A DNA stretch of 64,000 nucleotides from assembly GCA_016647705.1 (NCBI GenBank), contig CM028328.1, positions 43,159,429 through 43,223,428 of the forward strand, given 5' to 3'. Under the pieces are notes generated by a model that did not search any database, had not been told where the DNA came from, and saw only the letters and a list, made by a program, of their open reading frames with translations. This document shows, one piece after another, positions 37,580-50,191 of this stretch. The position numbers were made by a program, and so were the translations under genes. The first letter of the stretch is position 1. Every line of letters begins with the position of its first letter. Origin of the DNA: Eucommia ulmoides (taxonomy: Eukaryota; Streptophyta; Magnoliopsida; Garryales; Eucommiaceae).

Positions 37580-39697
37580 TGTTGGCTTCTAGATCTACCA
37601 AAGAGTGAGGGTGAATTAGGTAGTGATAAAAATTTTAAATAATTAAATTGTCAAACACACAAGTTATTGATTTCCCTAATTGATTATTATCTTGTAATAT
37701 AGAGAAAACGTATTTAACTAAGTGCACAACCAAATAACAGAAAATAGATAAGCAGGACACGATGATTTATCTTGGTTCGGCAAGCTACTCTTACATAGGA
37801 ATTTTGCAATCCACTAATCTTCTAATTCATTTTTCAAGTAGGAAACAAACCCTTACAATCCTTTTTACATGTTTAAGACTAACCTAATTCTTTTCACAGG
37901 CTCAGAATCAAATATTTACAACTTTTTCTTTTCACATGCTAAGGAAGAACCTTATCTTTTTACCAAACTAAAGACTAACATAATTCTATTATAAGAAGAA
38001 TCAAAACCTAATCATTTTCACCTGCTAAAGATAAAACCTGACTACCCTAATTAGACACCATCCCAAATATGTTTAATCCACTCACACTTACTAATACCAA
38101 AAAACCAAGTTTCTTCCACATGAACTTCTATCACCTCAAAACAATTATGCTCAATTAATGTCCCAAATACTATGTGATAGAATTACGTGAGAAAATTAAT
38201 CTGATTTATCTCAATTAAAGCACATAATATTATATAATCATATTTCACATGCAACAATCATTTCTTGAGATCTGCGAGTAATTCAAACTAGAAAACGATT
38301 TTTCTAAAAAATAGTCCAAGTAATCAATTAGATCATATAAGAAAATTACATAAATTAATTTGGAAAGATCTCACTGGATATCTTGAAAATAGATAAGATA
38401 GCTTAATGTAGTATAAAAATCAGTGATGAAAACTTTTGCACGCTTCGGTCAACAATACTTTCAAAATCACTCTCTTAGAAATATTTCAAAAAACTCACTT
38501 TCTCTTTTAAAGCAAAGGATAATTTTTCTTGATTAATTAAAGTTGAAAACACAAGTCTCTTTTTATAGATTTCAAAACAAAAGACCTTAAATGACACTTT
38601 AAGCCCCATAATAACATACTATTAAAATAGATATATTTAATTTAGAAATACTCTTTGAAAAGCTTGATTTGGTCCCTAAAACTTCTTTGATTAAAAATTC
38701 TTAAATATAGTAAGTAGTTTTACCAATTCAACTCTTATAATTAATTAATATAAGGAACAATTAATTAGGATCTTAATAATATATGATATATAATGACAAT
38801 ATACTCAAATCCCCAAAAATTTTATTTTCCAATCATTCAAAACCATAGGATTTGGGTAAAAGATAATGAAAATCGAAACAATTAAGTTGAATGAATCTGT
38901 CCCAATCGGTTGACCACCGATAATTTGGTTGATCACGAATCTGCAGAGTTCAAAAATCTGACCATTGTATGCTTTTTGTTGGTCAACCGCACATTCGATT
39001 GGTTCAACGATTCTACCAATAGCCTTCTCTCTCAATTTTCTTCAAGCTACTGTTTACGTTAGTCGACCGACCCATTTCGTCAGTTGATCAAATTGACCAT
39101 TAGTTTCCTCACACATTTTCTTTCAAGCTATTGTTTCTATTACTTGACCGACCTTTTTCGTCGGTTGACTGAATCGACCAAAAACTTCTCATTTTATGTG
39201 TTAAAAATATTTTCTTAATTCAACATTTTATCAAAAAAAAAATTTTAGGAGTTTAACATTTTACAAAATCTTTTTAGGATCTTAAATTTATTACTTTTGA
39301 CAATAACACACATAAGATTACTCATTTTCAAGTGTCGTGTTTGATCTTAATTGGGTTGCATTAAGAGTATAAAAGTGTTGAGTTGTTTTACCTAAGAATA
39401 CAAAAAAATTTCAATGCTCCAAAGAATCTTTAATATTTTCACTTTGCATCCATCTTGAATATCGTATAAAATCTTGTCTTGTAAATCTTCAACGATTAAC
39501 TATTTTGATTCAATCTTTTTTTCATTTAAACACATGGGACTCTTAATCTATATTTTTTTATTTAAACACATGGAACTCTTAATCTATCTTTTTTTTTCAT
39601 TTAAACACATGGTACTCTTAATCTAAAACTAGCCAATAAACCCATTAGTTCTATAACACTCAATGTTTAATATCCATCAAAACATCTAGGGTCAACA
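37580..39697 (-). repeat. Solo copia LTR in the AT-rich array
   Basis: A 2118-bp block, TGTTGGCTTC...GGGTCAACA, with a perfect 5-bp duplication TTAAT (37575-37579, 39698-39702). Internal layout (dyads at 38905-39175, TTAAGAGTATA near the LTR start) matches the other copia LTRs, so it is the same superfamily but a diverged family. A short triplication of an ACACATGG-ACTCTTAATCTA unit lies at about 39525-39625. Confidence 0.88.
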
Positions 39698-40910
39698 TTA
39701 ATGTCCATAATTTTTAAATATTATATTTTTTAGATTATTTATTTAATTGAATTTCTTTAAATTTAATATTTTAGTATTATTAATAAATTTAAAGTCTACA
39801 TATTATATATATTCTCTCCCCCCCTCAATTATAAACAAAATATTGTCTCTCTTTAATTAGGTATAAGATATATAAAGTGAAAAATATAAATACACATTTT
39901 ATATTTATGTTAATTTTTTTAATTAATATGAATCATTTTTTATCTCTGAAGACAAATTACGATTGAGATTTGTTTAAAAAGTTTATGCCCATCTTGTTTT
40001 CTTTATAGACTAGAGTAATATCCATGCCTGGAGGCATGAGTGTAAAAAATTGAACATAATTTTAATATTATTTTAATTAGTTTCTGTAAATTAATATTTT
40101 AGTATCATTAATTTAATGTTCATATATTATTTCTATATTTATTGTAAATTTAATGTTCATAATTTCTCTTTATAGTGTTTATTTAATTTAAATTCCATAA
40201 ATTTAATGTTTCATTATTATTACAAAGTTTGATATTTATATGTTATTTTTACAATTTTTGTAAACTCAATGTTTATAATTTTCGTATATTAGATTTGTAT
40301 TTTTATTTTTTTTATTTAATTTTTAATATTTCAGTATTATTACTGAATTAATGTTGATATATTATTTCTATAATTTTTATAAATTTAATGTCCATAATTT
40401 TAGTATATTATATTTTCCCTTTTATACTATTTCTTTAATTTAATTTCTGTAAAACTAATGTTTGAATATTATTACCAAATTAATGAGCATATATTATTTC
40501 TATAATTTTCATGAAGTTAATGTTAATAATTTTTCGTATATCATATTTTATCTCTTATATTATTTTTTTTAATTTAATTTTTGTAAATTTAATATTTTTA
40601 TACTATTACTTATTTTAGTGTCTATATATTATTTCTATAATTTTCATAAATTAAAATTCATTATTTCCATATATTATATTTTTTCATATACTATATTATT
40701 TATTTAATTTAAATTTTATAGACTTAATATTTCAGTATTGTTAATAAATTTAAAATTATATTATTTTTATATTTTTTTTAAATTCAATGTATACAAGTTC
40801 CATATATCACTAAATTTAATATCTATATATTATCTCTATAATTTTCATAAATTTAATAAAATTTTATTATTACTAAATTTAATGTTCATATATTATTGGG
40901 TTTTTTTATT
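39698..40910. repeat. Degenerate AT-rich tandem array, right part
   Basis: Continues the 36467-37579 array with the same blocks (TAAATTTAATGTCC, TATTATTTCTATAATTTTCAT). The whole array is about 2.3 kb without the insertion. Confidence 0.7.
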
Positions 40911-42168
40911 ATTTAAAACAAATTTCACACTCTCTTTCCTTAATGAGCCTTTCAAGCAAAAATATTATTATTTAATCCTCTTTTTAATATTGAGTCCTTT
41001 GATAGTTAGATTAATTAAATTAATTAATAAAGAGACAATTGTAGACACCGTATTTTGTCCCGCCTAATCAGTGTCTAAATGAAAGTAGAAGTTCATATAC
41101 ATTTTAAACTATGGTTTAAAATGAATGAATTTCTATCTTACATCACACTGGCCAATACCAAAAAAAAAAAAAAAAACAATAACATAAAATTATCAAATTT
41201 GACTGAATTCGGTATAAGTAAACGTTTGGGGTTGACCTCGAAATTCCTAAAGTTAAGGAGAACTAAGATGACATTATTAAATGTTGATTTTCATTGAATC
41301 ACCTTTACTATAAATAAAAATTAGTTACTACCCTTTAATTTAAGAAAATTTCACCAATTACCCTTGTTACCTGTTTTAACCCCTGAAACATTTACTATCG
41401 CCGGTTTCATCTATTTGACACCAAAAATATTTCTTTAAATATCTATTTAAATTTGTTTAAGGCTTTAAAGAGTATATCTCAACCTTTTTCATTTTACGAT
41501 ATGAGTGGGTGATTATCATCTAATTTAACCTGTACTGTCCCTATTCATTTATGTAATGCAAAGAGAGAGGATTTTGTGCTTCGGCCTTGATTGGAAGCTT
41601 TGTAGGATTGATTTGAATTTGATTTGAAGAGGATTTGGAATAGAATTCTTCATTTATTATTTGGTTTTCTCTTAAACCCTAAGTTTGTATTTTTCAAATT
41701 CTTATTCAATGATAATCTTTTATATTCTCAACTAAATCATGGAAATGTATGCATTCAAGTTTGTTATGATGTCACCATGCTTTTTTTTTTTTTTTTTTAA
41801 TTTACCTTTGGTTGTGTGAAATTCAAAGAAACTGCATTGGGCATTCTTGGAGTTAGGGTTTCTTCTATTTTGTGATGGTTGTATGTTAGGTCTATTTTGT
41901 AAGATCTGTGATAGTTGAATTTTGGTTGTGTTAAAAATTTATAGTACATAATTTATTTTTGCATAATCTTTGTTATAATAGAGGTCAGTCTTTTTCGACT
42001 TATTTTCCTTCTTGCGAACCATGGGAACGTTTAGCACCTCAAGGAGCAAATCTCATTTTGTTTAGGGTTCAAGCAGCATTTAATGGATTTGAGGATTATA
42101 TTGAAGTATATGTCACCACAAAAGAAAAGTACAAGTAATTTATTTAGATTTTACTTCTCCTTTTTATA

Positions 42169-42251
<83 letters not shown>

Positions 42252-42719
42252 CTCGAGTTGTATTAAGGGTTTTTTCGTATTCTTACTTACTTTAAATAAA
42301 AGTCAGTTGTTTCATTCTATAAATTTAGTTTCTATTCTAAAATTTGTTTCTTTTTTCATTTTTAATTTTTGTGCCAAAATTTTGATTATTCATTTCTAAT
42401 TTTTTTTTTTTTTATTTTTTTTTGAATAATTTTCTAATTTCATTCAAAAAAATTCAGGTTTTAATTTTAGGCAATGGACAATATCATTGTTTTGATGAAC
42501 ACAAATGACTATTCAAAACTTAAATCAAGGGGAAAACAATATTGAGGTTACTATTAAGTTCTGATGTATCATTTTGTTCTTATACATAGGAAAAAGAAGT
42601 TATTCATCTATGATGTTTCTTTATCTTTATTGTTCAATGTGTGTGGATTTATTTTTGTGGTTCTTGCTTCTTAAGTTATTTCTTTAATTATTCATGTAGG
42701 TTGAGATATTTTTAAATTT
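40911..42719. other. Spacer with no recognised gene
   Basis: AT-rich, with no convincing coding region on either strand. It holds an A run at 41160-41176, a TA microsatellite at 42170-42249 and T runs near 41780 and 42400. TGTAGACACCGTATTTTGTCC at 41040 resembles the start of some plant LTRs, but no matching end was found. Confidence 0.5.
42170..42249. repeat. TA microsatellite, about 40 units
   Basis: About 80 bp of uninterrupted TA. Confidence 0.95.
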
Positions 42720-42887
42720 TGGTTAAGATAATTGATAAGTGGAGAACATGAACAATATATTGATTCCGTGAGAAGGATACCTAAAATACAATGATATACA
42801 TAACTATTTATAGGAGAAGTGAGAGACCCTAGGGTTAGGGTTTTGCTCTAATTTCCAAGTGGGCCAAACCCATATATTACATTAATA
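42720..42887 (-). repeat. E4 3' LTR
   Basis: 168 bp, TGGTTAAG...ACATTAATA in plus orientation. It contains CTATTTATAG (42804-42813), a TATA box read on the minus strand. Confidence 0.88.
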
Positions 42888-45296
42888 TCCCCCCTCAAAC
42901 TCAAGGCGGTAAGTAGGAGGTAAACTTGAGTTTAGAAACCATAGAGTGAAAGCATCCGGGTTGGTGAGCCTCAGTGAAAATGTCTGCTATCTGATTGGCT
43001 GAACTGACGGATTGTAAGCGAACTGTATTCTGGAGAATGTGATGATGGATGAAGTAACAATTAGTCTTGATTTGTTTTGTACGACGATCTGAATAGCACT
43101 ACTATTGTCATAGTACAGGATAGTGGTAGTAAGAGAAGAGATACCCATGTCAACGAGTAGCTATCGAAGCCAGAGAAGTTCTTGAGTTACATAAGCCATG
43201 GCATAATATTCAGCTTTAATGTTGGAACGATCAACCACAATTTTTTCTTACTACTCCCGAAAATAAGAGAGTTACCCAAAAAGAAACAATAACCAATAGT
43301 TGAACGTCTGTCGATGGGGTCTCCAGCCTAATCGGCATTACAATAAACTTGTAAGATATGAGGAGACTAAACAGAGAAATTGAGTCCATGAAACAAAGTT
43401 CCCTTGACATATCAAAGGATATGAAGAACAACCGAGTAATGAGTAGTCCGAGGAGCGGACAACAACTAGCTGATCTAATGAACGGCATAGGTAATGTCAA
43501 GACGAGTGACAGTGATATATACCAAACTTCCAACCAGTTGGTGATATAGATTAGGATCTGGAAAAGATGAACCATCGAGTAGAGTAAGTCTGATGTGTTG
43601 GCTCGAAAGGAGTAGTGATAGTGATTGAGTCAGTGATCCTAGCCTTGGAAATGAGATCCGAGGCATATTTGGCTTGAGAGAAAAAATATCCATATGAATT
43701 TGATGAGACTTCGAGGCCAACAAAATAGGTGAGCATGACAAGATATTTCATCTCAAATTGTCCACTGAGAAACATTTTGAGTTTAGAAATACCGCGTAGA
43801 TCATCTCCAATAATAACCATGTCATCCATGTACAATAAAAGAAGAATAATACCATTGGCAGTGTAGCAAATAAATAGAGCCGAATCATGAGCACTACATG
43901 TGAACCCAAACTGATGAATGGTAGTGTTGAATTTAGCAAACCAGGCACGTGGAGCTTGTTTTAAACTATATAGGGCACAACGAATGCAACAAATTTTATT
44001 TCGAGGGGGTAGTTAGGCCGGAAGGGGTATGCATATAGACTTTCTCAAGGAGATTGCCATTGAGAAATGCATTTTTTACTTCCATTTGAAAGAGACTCCA
44101 TTTTCCAATGGCGGTAATGACAAGAAGTGTACGGACAGATGTGAGCCTCGCCACTGGGGAAAATGTCTTTTCATAGTCAATGTCATATTCCGGAGCAAAT
44201 ATCTTGGCAACAAGTCAGGCTTTATATCATTCAACAGAGCCATCAGAAAGCGTCTTGATCTTAAACACCCATTTTCGCACAATAGGAGTTTTCTCAAAAG
44301 GCAAATCAATAATATCCCAGGTATGAGTTTTGGCTAGGGTCTGAAGTTCTTTGTCCATTGATTTCTGGCAAAGAGAATTAGTATTGGACCTCTTTATAGG
44401 ATTGATAGTCATACAGATGAAGTATAATGGATAAACAATGACAATCAGTGAGATAAGAGGAGCGATGAGTTACCCTGATAGATCTGTGGGAGTGATCTGG
44501 ATGATGGCTCTCAGAGAGAGTCATTCATCAAACATAAGAATATCCTCAGGCACGACTGATTGATTCAGAGGGGTGAGGTCAACTGGTGATTCTGATGTGG
44601 ACTGAATAGTACCTAAAACTAGATTATAACTCAATAAATAGACTAGTAAAGAATTTGGAGTTAGTGATAGTTGACGTGTTAAATGACCGTAAAGAAAAAA
44701 ACATTTGATGGTCCCAAAAAATGACATGATGAGAGATACGAAGAGTTTTAGAAATGGATCCCAATACTGATACCCCTTATATTCAATACCATATCCAACA
44801 AAACAACATAGGTCAACCCTTGATTTCCGTTTATTGTGTTTATGTAGTTTGAGAAGAACAAAATAAGAGCAATCAAAGACTCTGAGTTTAGAGTAATCAA
44901 GAGGTTTATTGAAAAGGCACTCGAATGGGGACTGATTTTGGATTATGGCTGAGGGGATATGGTTGATTGTGTATACTATGGTTAAAGCAGTATCACCATA
45001 GAAATGCTCAGGACATGATGAAGAAATAAGTAGAGCACGAACGGTGCCAAGAATGTGTCTACGTTTGCGTTCGGCTCGTCCATTTTGTTGGGAGGTTCTA
45101 CGACACGAGCGGTGGGGGAGCGTGCAATTTTTGTGAAGTAGGTTTAGAAAAGCATGGTATTTATACTCTATTGCATTATCTAAGCGAAAAACTTTGATAT
45201 TCTGAGAGAATTGAGTCTGAACCATAGAAGAGAAATCATAATATATTTGAAAGAGTTCAAATTTTCTTTTCATAAGAAACAACCATATATATGGAG
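42888..45296 (-). pseudogene. E4 pol remnant (integrase, RT, RNase H)
   Basis: On the minus strand: integrase core (QQNGRAERKRRHILGTVRALL, abridged to QQNGRAERK, and FVGYGIEYKGYQYWDP) at 45282-44521; RT start (SMDKELQTLAKTHTWDIIDL) at about 44370; RT catalytic block (MYMDDMVIIGDD) at 43835; RT end (YHQLVGSLVYITVTRLDITY) near 43500; RNase H to about 43040. It is a broken fossil. Confidence 0.9.
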
Positions 45297-45519
45297 AATA
45301 GTGATAGGTGTGATCTACCTACATATTTCCAAACCAGTTTTGTTAGTTTATAGTAATTTTTATATTTATTTTATTATGTTTTAATTAGTTTTTATACTTT
45401 TTGTATAAATCAGGTGTGTGGGGTGAAAAGATAGGAAACTGGAGCGAAAACGATGAGATCGAACAAAAAACGGTCGAAGAACGGTGGAAAAACGCGCAAG
45501 GTGGCAATATTCTGAAAGA

Positions 45520-45712
45520 AGCCCACCGCTGCGGTTTCCAGACCTTCGTCACGGCGATGAAAATGCAGAGAATGACCTATTCTTGCTAGACACTCACCGC
45601 CTAGGCGGTGAAACTATAGGATGTCATCCTAATCAACCGCCGAGGCGATAAGCCAACTAACATACTCAGCACCGCGGCCATAAATCCCTTTGCCGCGACG
45701 GTGACCTCTGCA
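45520..45712. promoter_or_regulatory. GC-rich palindrome array in gypsy B 5' LTR
   Basis: Imperfect copies of CACCGCNNNGGCGGTGA (for example CACCGCCTAGGCGGTGA near 45597) occur four to five times, ending about 40 bp upstream of the TATA box at 45754. The 3' LTR has the same array at about 53365-53570. The position suggests a U3 element. Confidence 0.5.
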
Positions 45713-45753
45713 CAGCTTAGGATATTTATTAGATATTTTTGAGATATTTTGCC

Positions 45754-45761
45754 TATAAATA
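45754..45761 (+). promoter_or_regulatory. Likely TATA box of gypsy B LTR
   Basis: TATAAATA in GCCTATAAATATCC, followed by a CT-rich stretch (about 45765-45790) typical of plant transcription starts. Confidence 0.55.
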
Positions 45762-46755
45762 TCCATTCCTCTCTTCTCATCTTGCACCCTCCAACCACTA
45801 GAGCCCCTTTAGGGCTTAGTATAGGATATGTAGAGGAGTTTTAAAGGGAGATCTCACATCCCGAAATAGAGGAAGACGGCAGAGCAATTGTTGAACGGTT
45901 CTTAGCGACAAATCTTCGGACAAGGCTAAGCTCTTCGATTTCTTCCCTTCTTTCTTTTACTTAGGATTTTGTGAGCATGTTTAGCTCATGCTTTATTTGT
46001 AAATGCGGTTACGGCCATAGTTAAACATGGATTGTATAGGGATTAACACTATATTTATAAATATTTGATTCAGATGATTTCGGTGTTGCGTTTATGTTTG
46101 TTCTTCGTAGTTTGATTGTTTTTATCCTATTGTTGTTTTTATTATAATTAGATAGATATATCAAGAATACGGGGTTTGACAAATCCCGGATTCGGACTAA
46201 AGTAAACATAACGTCAATCGATGACGTTGGGGTAAGACTCACATAACCTAGGGTCGTTAAGATGTTGATGGGGACTTCTTCTTTGACTCAAAGTCATGTA
46301 TTCTCCCGTCTTATACTTGGGAGAGGTGGCGATGGAGTTTTAAAACTGAGATTGTCGATAGGGTAAACACAACGCGACGATCCAATGACCCTGTCGGGAG
46401 TTGGATTGTGTACAATCAATGATGTTGGGGCGAGACTCACGTGACCTAGGGTTGTTAAGACGTTGAGGGGAACTTCTTCATTGACACAAAGTCACGTTAT
46501 ATCCCTCATCTTACACTCGGGAGAGGTGGCGGGGGAGTTTACGAACTGAGATTGTCAGATAGGTCGAACACCGTAGATGTAAGTAAATCGAGATCGAACA
46601 CCTATTTGTAAACCGAGTTAATCCCTAGACAATTCTTTCCCCTAAAACATTTCATTATATTAGTATAGTTAATTTAGGTTATATTAGTATTAGTATTAAT
46701 TAATTAAATACATTTGTTTTTAGTCTAGATAAAATTAGATCATGACAATCACGGT

Positions 46756-47630
46756 TGATGCGAACCTCACCAAGGATTAGTGAGACTCGAACCAACTTAG
46801 AGTTTCTTCGCGAAGATCGAAACTAAATTAAATTTTGAGCGAACTAAAAATACAGAAATTGAAAGGGAGATTACCTTAACCCAATGTTTATGAATGAAAT
46901 GCGAACCAATGGTATAATGATCTTGACCCAACGATTATAATAAATCACGAACCAAAGATATAAGTTTCAACACCACAAGAAACTCTTGATAAGTTTAGGA
47001 AAAATTTTCTGAAGAACTAAAGAGAAAACTCTCATAATTTTATTAATCAAAAGTAATGTGTTTTTTTTTTTTTTCCATAGGATACAAGTCTCTTAAATAG
47101 GTGGCCAACAATAAAAGAAAACCATAGGCTAATGAATAGTGCACGTGAACAGTGTCAATGAACAATACATGAACAGTGGCGGCCACACTTGAAATAAATG
47201 GAAACCCTAAAGGACTAAGGAATCCAAGAGAAATAAGGAAACTCTACTCCTAAGCTAAAACGAAAATTACTAATTCCTAATCTAAAAAGGAAAAAGCTAA
47301 ATTGACAATCTTGCCTTACAAATTATCAAATAAAATAACCTAAATTAAAAATAAAACACTAATAAATAAAATAAATATGCTGAGAATTTCGTGGTCTACA
47401 TGACTTGGCCCATTTGAGTTCATGTCTAAGCCCATTTGCTTGCCTTGATGAGATGGATTAGGCCTTGATTGTTCGATGGGCCAAATTTGGGCTTAACTAT
47501 TGTAGATATGGACCAAGTCTCCTGAATTAGCCCATTAAGTGTTGCTTTGATTTTCTTAGATCTTGCCCTAGTAATAGGCCCAATTGGAACATATAGTTGA
47601 TCATCTGATGGTGCTCGTTGATTCTCATCA
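46756..47630 (-). repeat. Chromovirus 3' LTR
   Basis: 875 bp, TGATGCGAACC...GATTCTCATCA in plus orientation, paired with 50192-51072. A T run at 47050-47074 marks a length difference between the copies. Confidence 0.9.
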
Positions 47631-47689
47631 TTCCCCTTCTCTTCAAAAGGATTCGTCCTTAAATCTTCACCATAGTGTTGTTAATAGTT

Positions 47690-48085
47690 CAGCAATCATC
47701 AAACATTAGCCAAGTCACATCCTTCCTAACTACAAGTAGCACACGTACCACACACGGACTGATGCTTTCTCATATGTGTCCTTTGGCCATCAACTCCTCA
47801 ACTTGCTTTTGAAGTTCATTTGTCTCCTCCAAATTATGCCCATAGGCTAGTTGGTTAGGAATCATTGTGTCGACCACAAAATCAATTTGATGCCCGATCC
47901 CTCTATTAGGAAGACATCCGCTATGTACATAATTATGAAACATATCCTTATATTCCTGCAACAAATAAATAACAACATTAGGCAAATATTTGTCAATTTT
48001 GTTAGTAGTAAAACAAGCCTCTTTGTACAAGAGTACAAAAAAAAACCTCTTGACATCACTCGTCTTAGCATAAAAACTCACTTGT
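47690..48085 (-). pseudogene. Chromovirus pol start (end of protease region, first RT block)
   Basis: On the minus strand, LLQEYKDMFHNYVHSGCLPNRGIGHQIDFV, here abridged to GIGHQIDFV, and ETNELQKQVEELMAKGHI match the well-known start of gypsy RT. Little pol follows before the purine tract. It is a broken fossil. Confidence 0.85.
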
Positions 48086-48089
48086 TTTT

Positions 48090-49490
48090 CTATTTTTCCC
48101 TCATTTTGTTTTCACTCTCTTCTCTCTTTTCACACTCCTCTTTCTCATCGTTTTTTGAACTCATCTCACAAGTTTTTTTCAACTCATTCTCTCTTTTTAA
48201 TTTTATTTGATTCTCATTCTCTTTTTGTTGTTCCATGTCATCTTCCACAACTTGAGCACTTAGAGTATGCTCAGCCACAAGTATCTCTCCCTCTACTGGG
48301 TACTCCACTTCATCATCACAAGCATCCTCAAGTTGTGGCATATGGTCATCATCACTCTCGTTTTCGGTTTCCACTTCTCTATTAACATGTACTATCATGG
48401 TCTTCTTATTTGGGCATTGTGAAGCTATGTGACCTACTCCCAAATAGCGAAAACATTCAATATCACGATTACGAATTTGGGTTTCAATTTTACCTTTGTT
48501 GGTATTGGGCCTATAATCTCTCATGTTTGGTGGTTCAGTTTGGGGTGCAAAAACAGCCCCTTCATCTCTCCTCCTATTAGGCCTCCATGAAGAAGAAGAG
48601 CTTGGATTTTGAAATGACCGAGTTCCCTTCCTTTTAAGTTGTCGTTCTACCTTTATTTCCATGTGCACCATGTCCTCCAACTCCACATAATGTTGCAACT
48701 CCACCATGTTGGCAATCTCCCAATTCAGCCCATTCAAGAACCGTGCCATGGTAGCTTCTCTATTTTCCTCGACATTAGCTTGGATCATAGTGATCTCCAT
48801 CTCCTTGTAGTAATCATCTACGCTCCGATATCCTTGAGTAAGACTTTGTAACTTCTGGTACAAATCTCTATAATAGTGACTAGGGACATATCTCCTCCTC
48901 ATTGTGGCCTTCATTTCAGTCCACGTCTCAGTAGGCCTCTCATGGTTTCACCTTCTATTCATCACAAGTTGATCCCACCACATTATAGAATAATCAACAA
49001 ATGTAATTACAACAAATTTTACCTTTTTATGCTCAGAGTAGTTGTGGTACTCCAAGATCAACTCCACCTTCTTCTCTCACTCCAAGTATGCTTCAGGGTC
49101 GTTCTTCCCTTGGAACGATAGAATCTTCATCTTGATGCTTCCCAAGTTATTATCAATCTGCTCCCCATAGCTATCTTTTCTATTCCCATATCCATGCCCA
49201 AATCTGCCCAAGCTCGCATTAGAGGTGTGATCTTTTTCCTCTACGTCATCCCAATCATCAACTTCATATCCATACCGAAGCAGATTCCTTTCTCGTCGTT
49301 GTATATTAGGTGCTTTAGGTTGTTGCCCCTTTTGTGAACTAGACTCAACTTTTTCTAGTTGCTCCTGCACTTCATCAAATCATGAGTTCAATCGTTCAAA
49401 CTTTTTCTCCAAGGATTTGAATAAAAGTTTGAAATCTAACGTTTCTGGGGCTTCATTGGACGAGCCTTGGTTTGTTTCTTAAGACATGTT
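48090..49490 (-). pseudogene. Chromovirus gag remnant
   Basis: On the minus strand from about 49490: N-terminal block ending LGSIKMKILSFQGKNDPEAY (49370-49077), capsid block (MKATMRRRYVPSHYYRDLYQ, then VDDYYKEMEITMIQANVEE) from 48914, and a zinc-knuckle region (CFRYLGVGHIASQCPNK) near 48430. An acidic stretch follows, then a Lys/Glu-rich tail. The largest frame is 48914-48090. The wording is standard for plant chromoviral gag. The whole is not intact. Confidence 0.88.
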
Positions 49491-50191
49491 TAATAACCTG
49501 CAAAACAAAGTTAACAAACCTCACAAACACACCCTCACGTGTTTCCCTCAAGATTGATGGCACTCACGCTCATGTTTCACTCAGATTCAGCTTTTACCCT
49601 CTTATGAGCTCACATTCTCTTGTCTTTCCACTCTTTAGTTCACTCTTTTAGTTCTTTATTGAACTTAACTAACCTCAATCAACAATGTTCTTGTAGCACT
49701 CCAAACTCAACAAATCGATTCACTATGAATGAGATTTTAAGAACGAAAACAACGCGAACAAGAAGAAACAAATGAAAGTTTATGGACTCGAATAAGAAGA
49801 ACTAATTCTCAATTTATTTATTTTTTTTGGGCTACTGAAATTTTGAATTTTGTTTTTTTTTTTGTTTCTGTTTCAGTTTTTTTTTCTTTTTGTTTCAGTT
49901 TTCTTTTCATTTTTTTTCAGATTCTAATTATTATTTTTTTTTTTTTTTGTAATAATGAAATTCAGCAACCTTTAAAAAATTAGATTTGACCCAGAACAAA
50001 GGTGCATCGCGTTTTTGATAAAGATCTGACCAGTTAGATTGAAATAAACACATAGTACTTTAAATAAATTCAGACCAGTTTTGAGGATGTAATTTGGTCA
50101 AGATTTTTGTTTTTTTTAAAGGAATAGATATTAATGAATGAAGAAAAAAATATAGATGAAACCTAATTTAGACCTTGCTCTAATTACCAAA

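Noticed and set aside
36467-40910. AT-rich array as a replication origin or matrix attachment region
   Set aside because: AT content alone is not evidence, and tandem repeat structure is the simpler description.
40738-41067. 109-residue frame rich in Leu, Tyr and Phe that looks like a membrane protein
   Set aside because: It lies in the AT-rich tandem array; composition alone gives hydrophobic codons.
41035-41180. Possible SINE: TGTAGACACC start, A run, ACAAT on both sides
   Set aside because: The flanking repeat is only 5 bp and AT-rich, no box A/B promoter motifs were seen, and the A run could be chance in this spacer.
42826-42845. CCCTAGGGTTAGGGTTTTG, telomere-like
   Set aside because: Only about two units, inside an E4 LTR. 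The partner LTR has a diverged form, so it is LTR sequence, not interstitial telomere.
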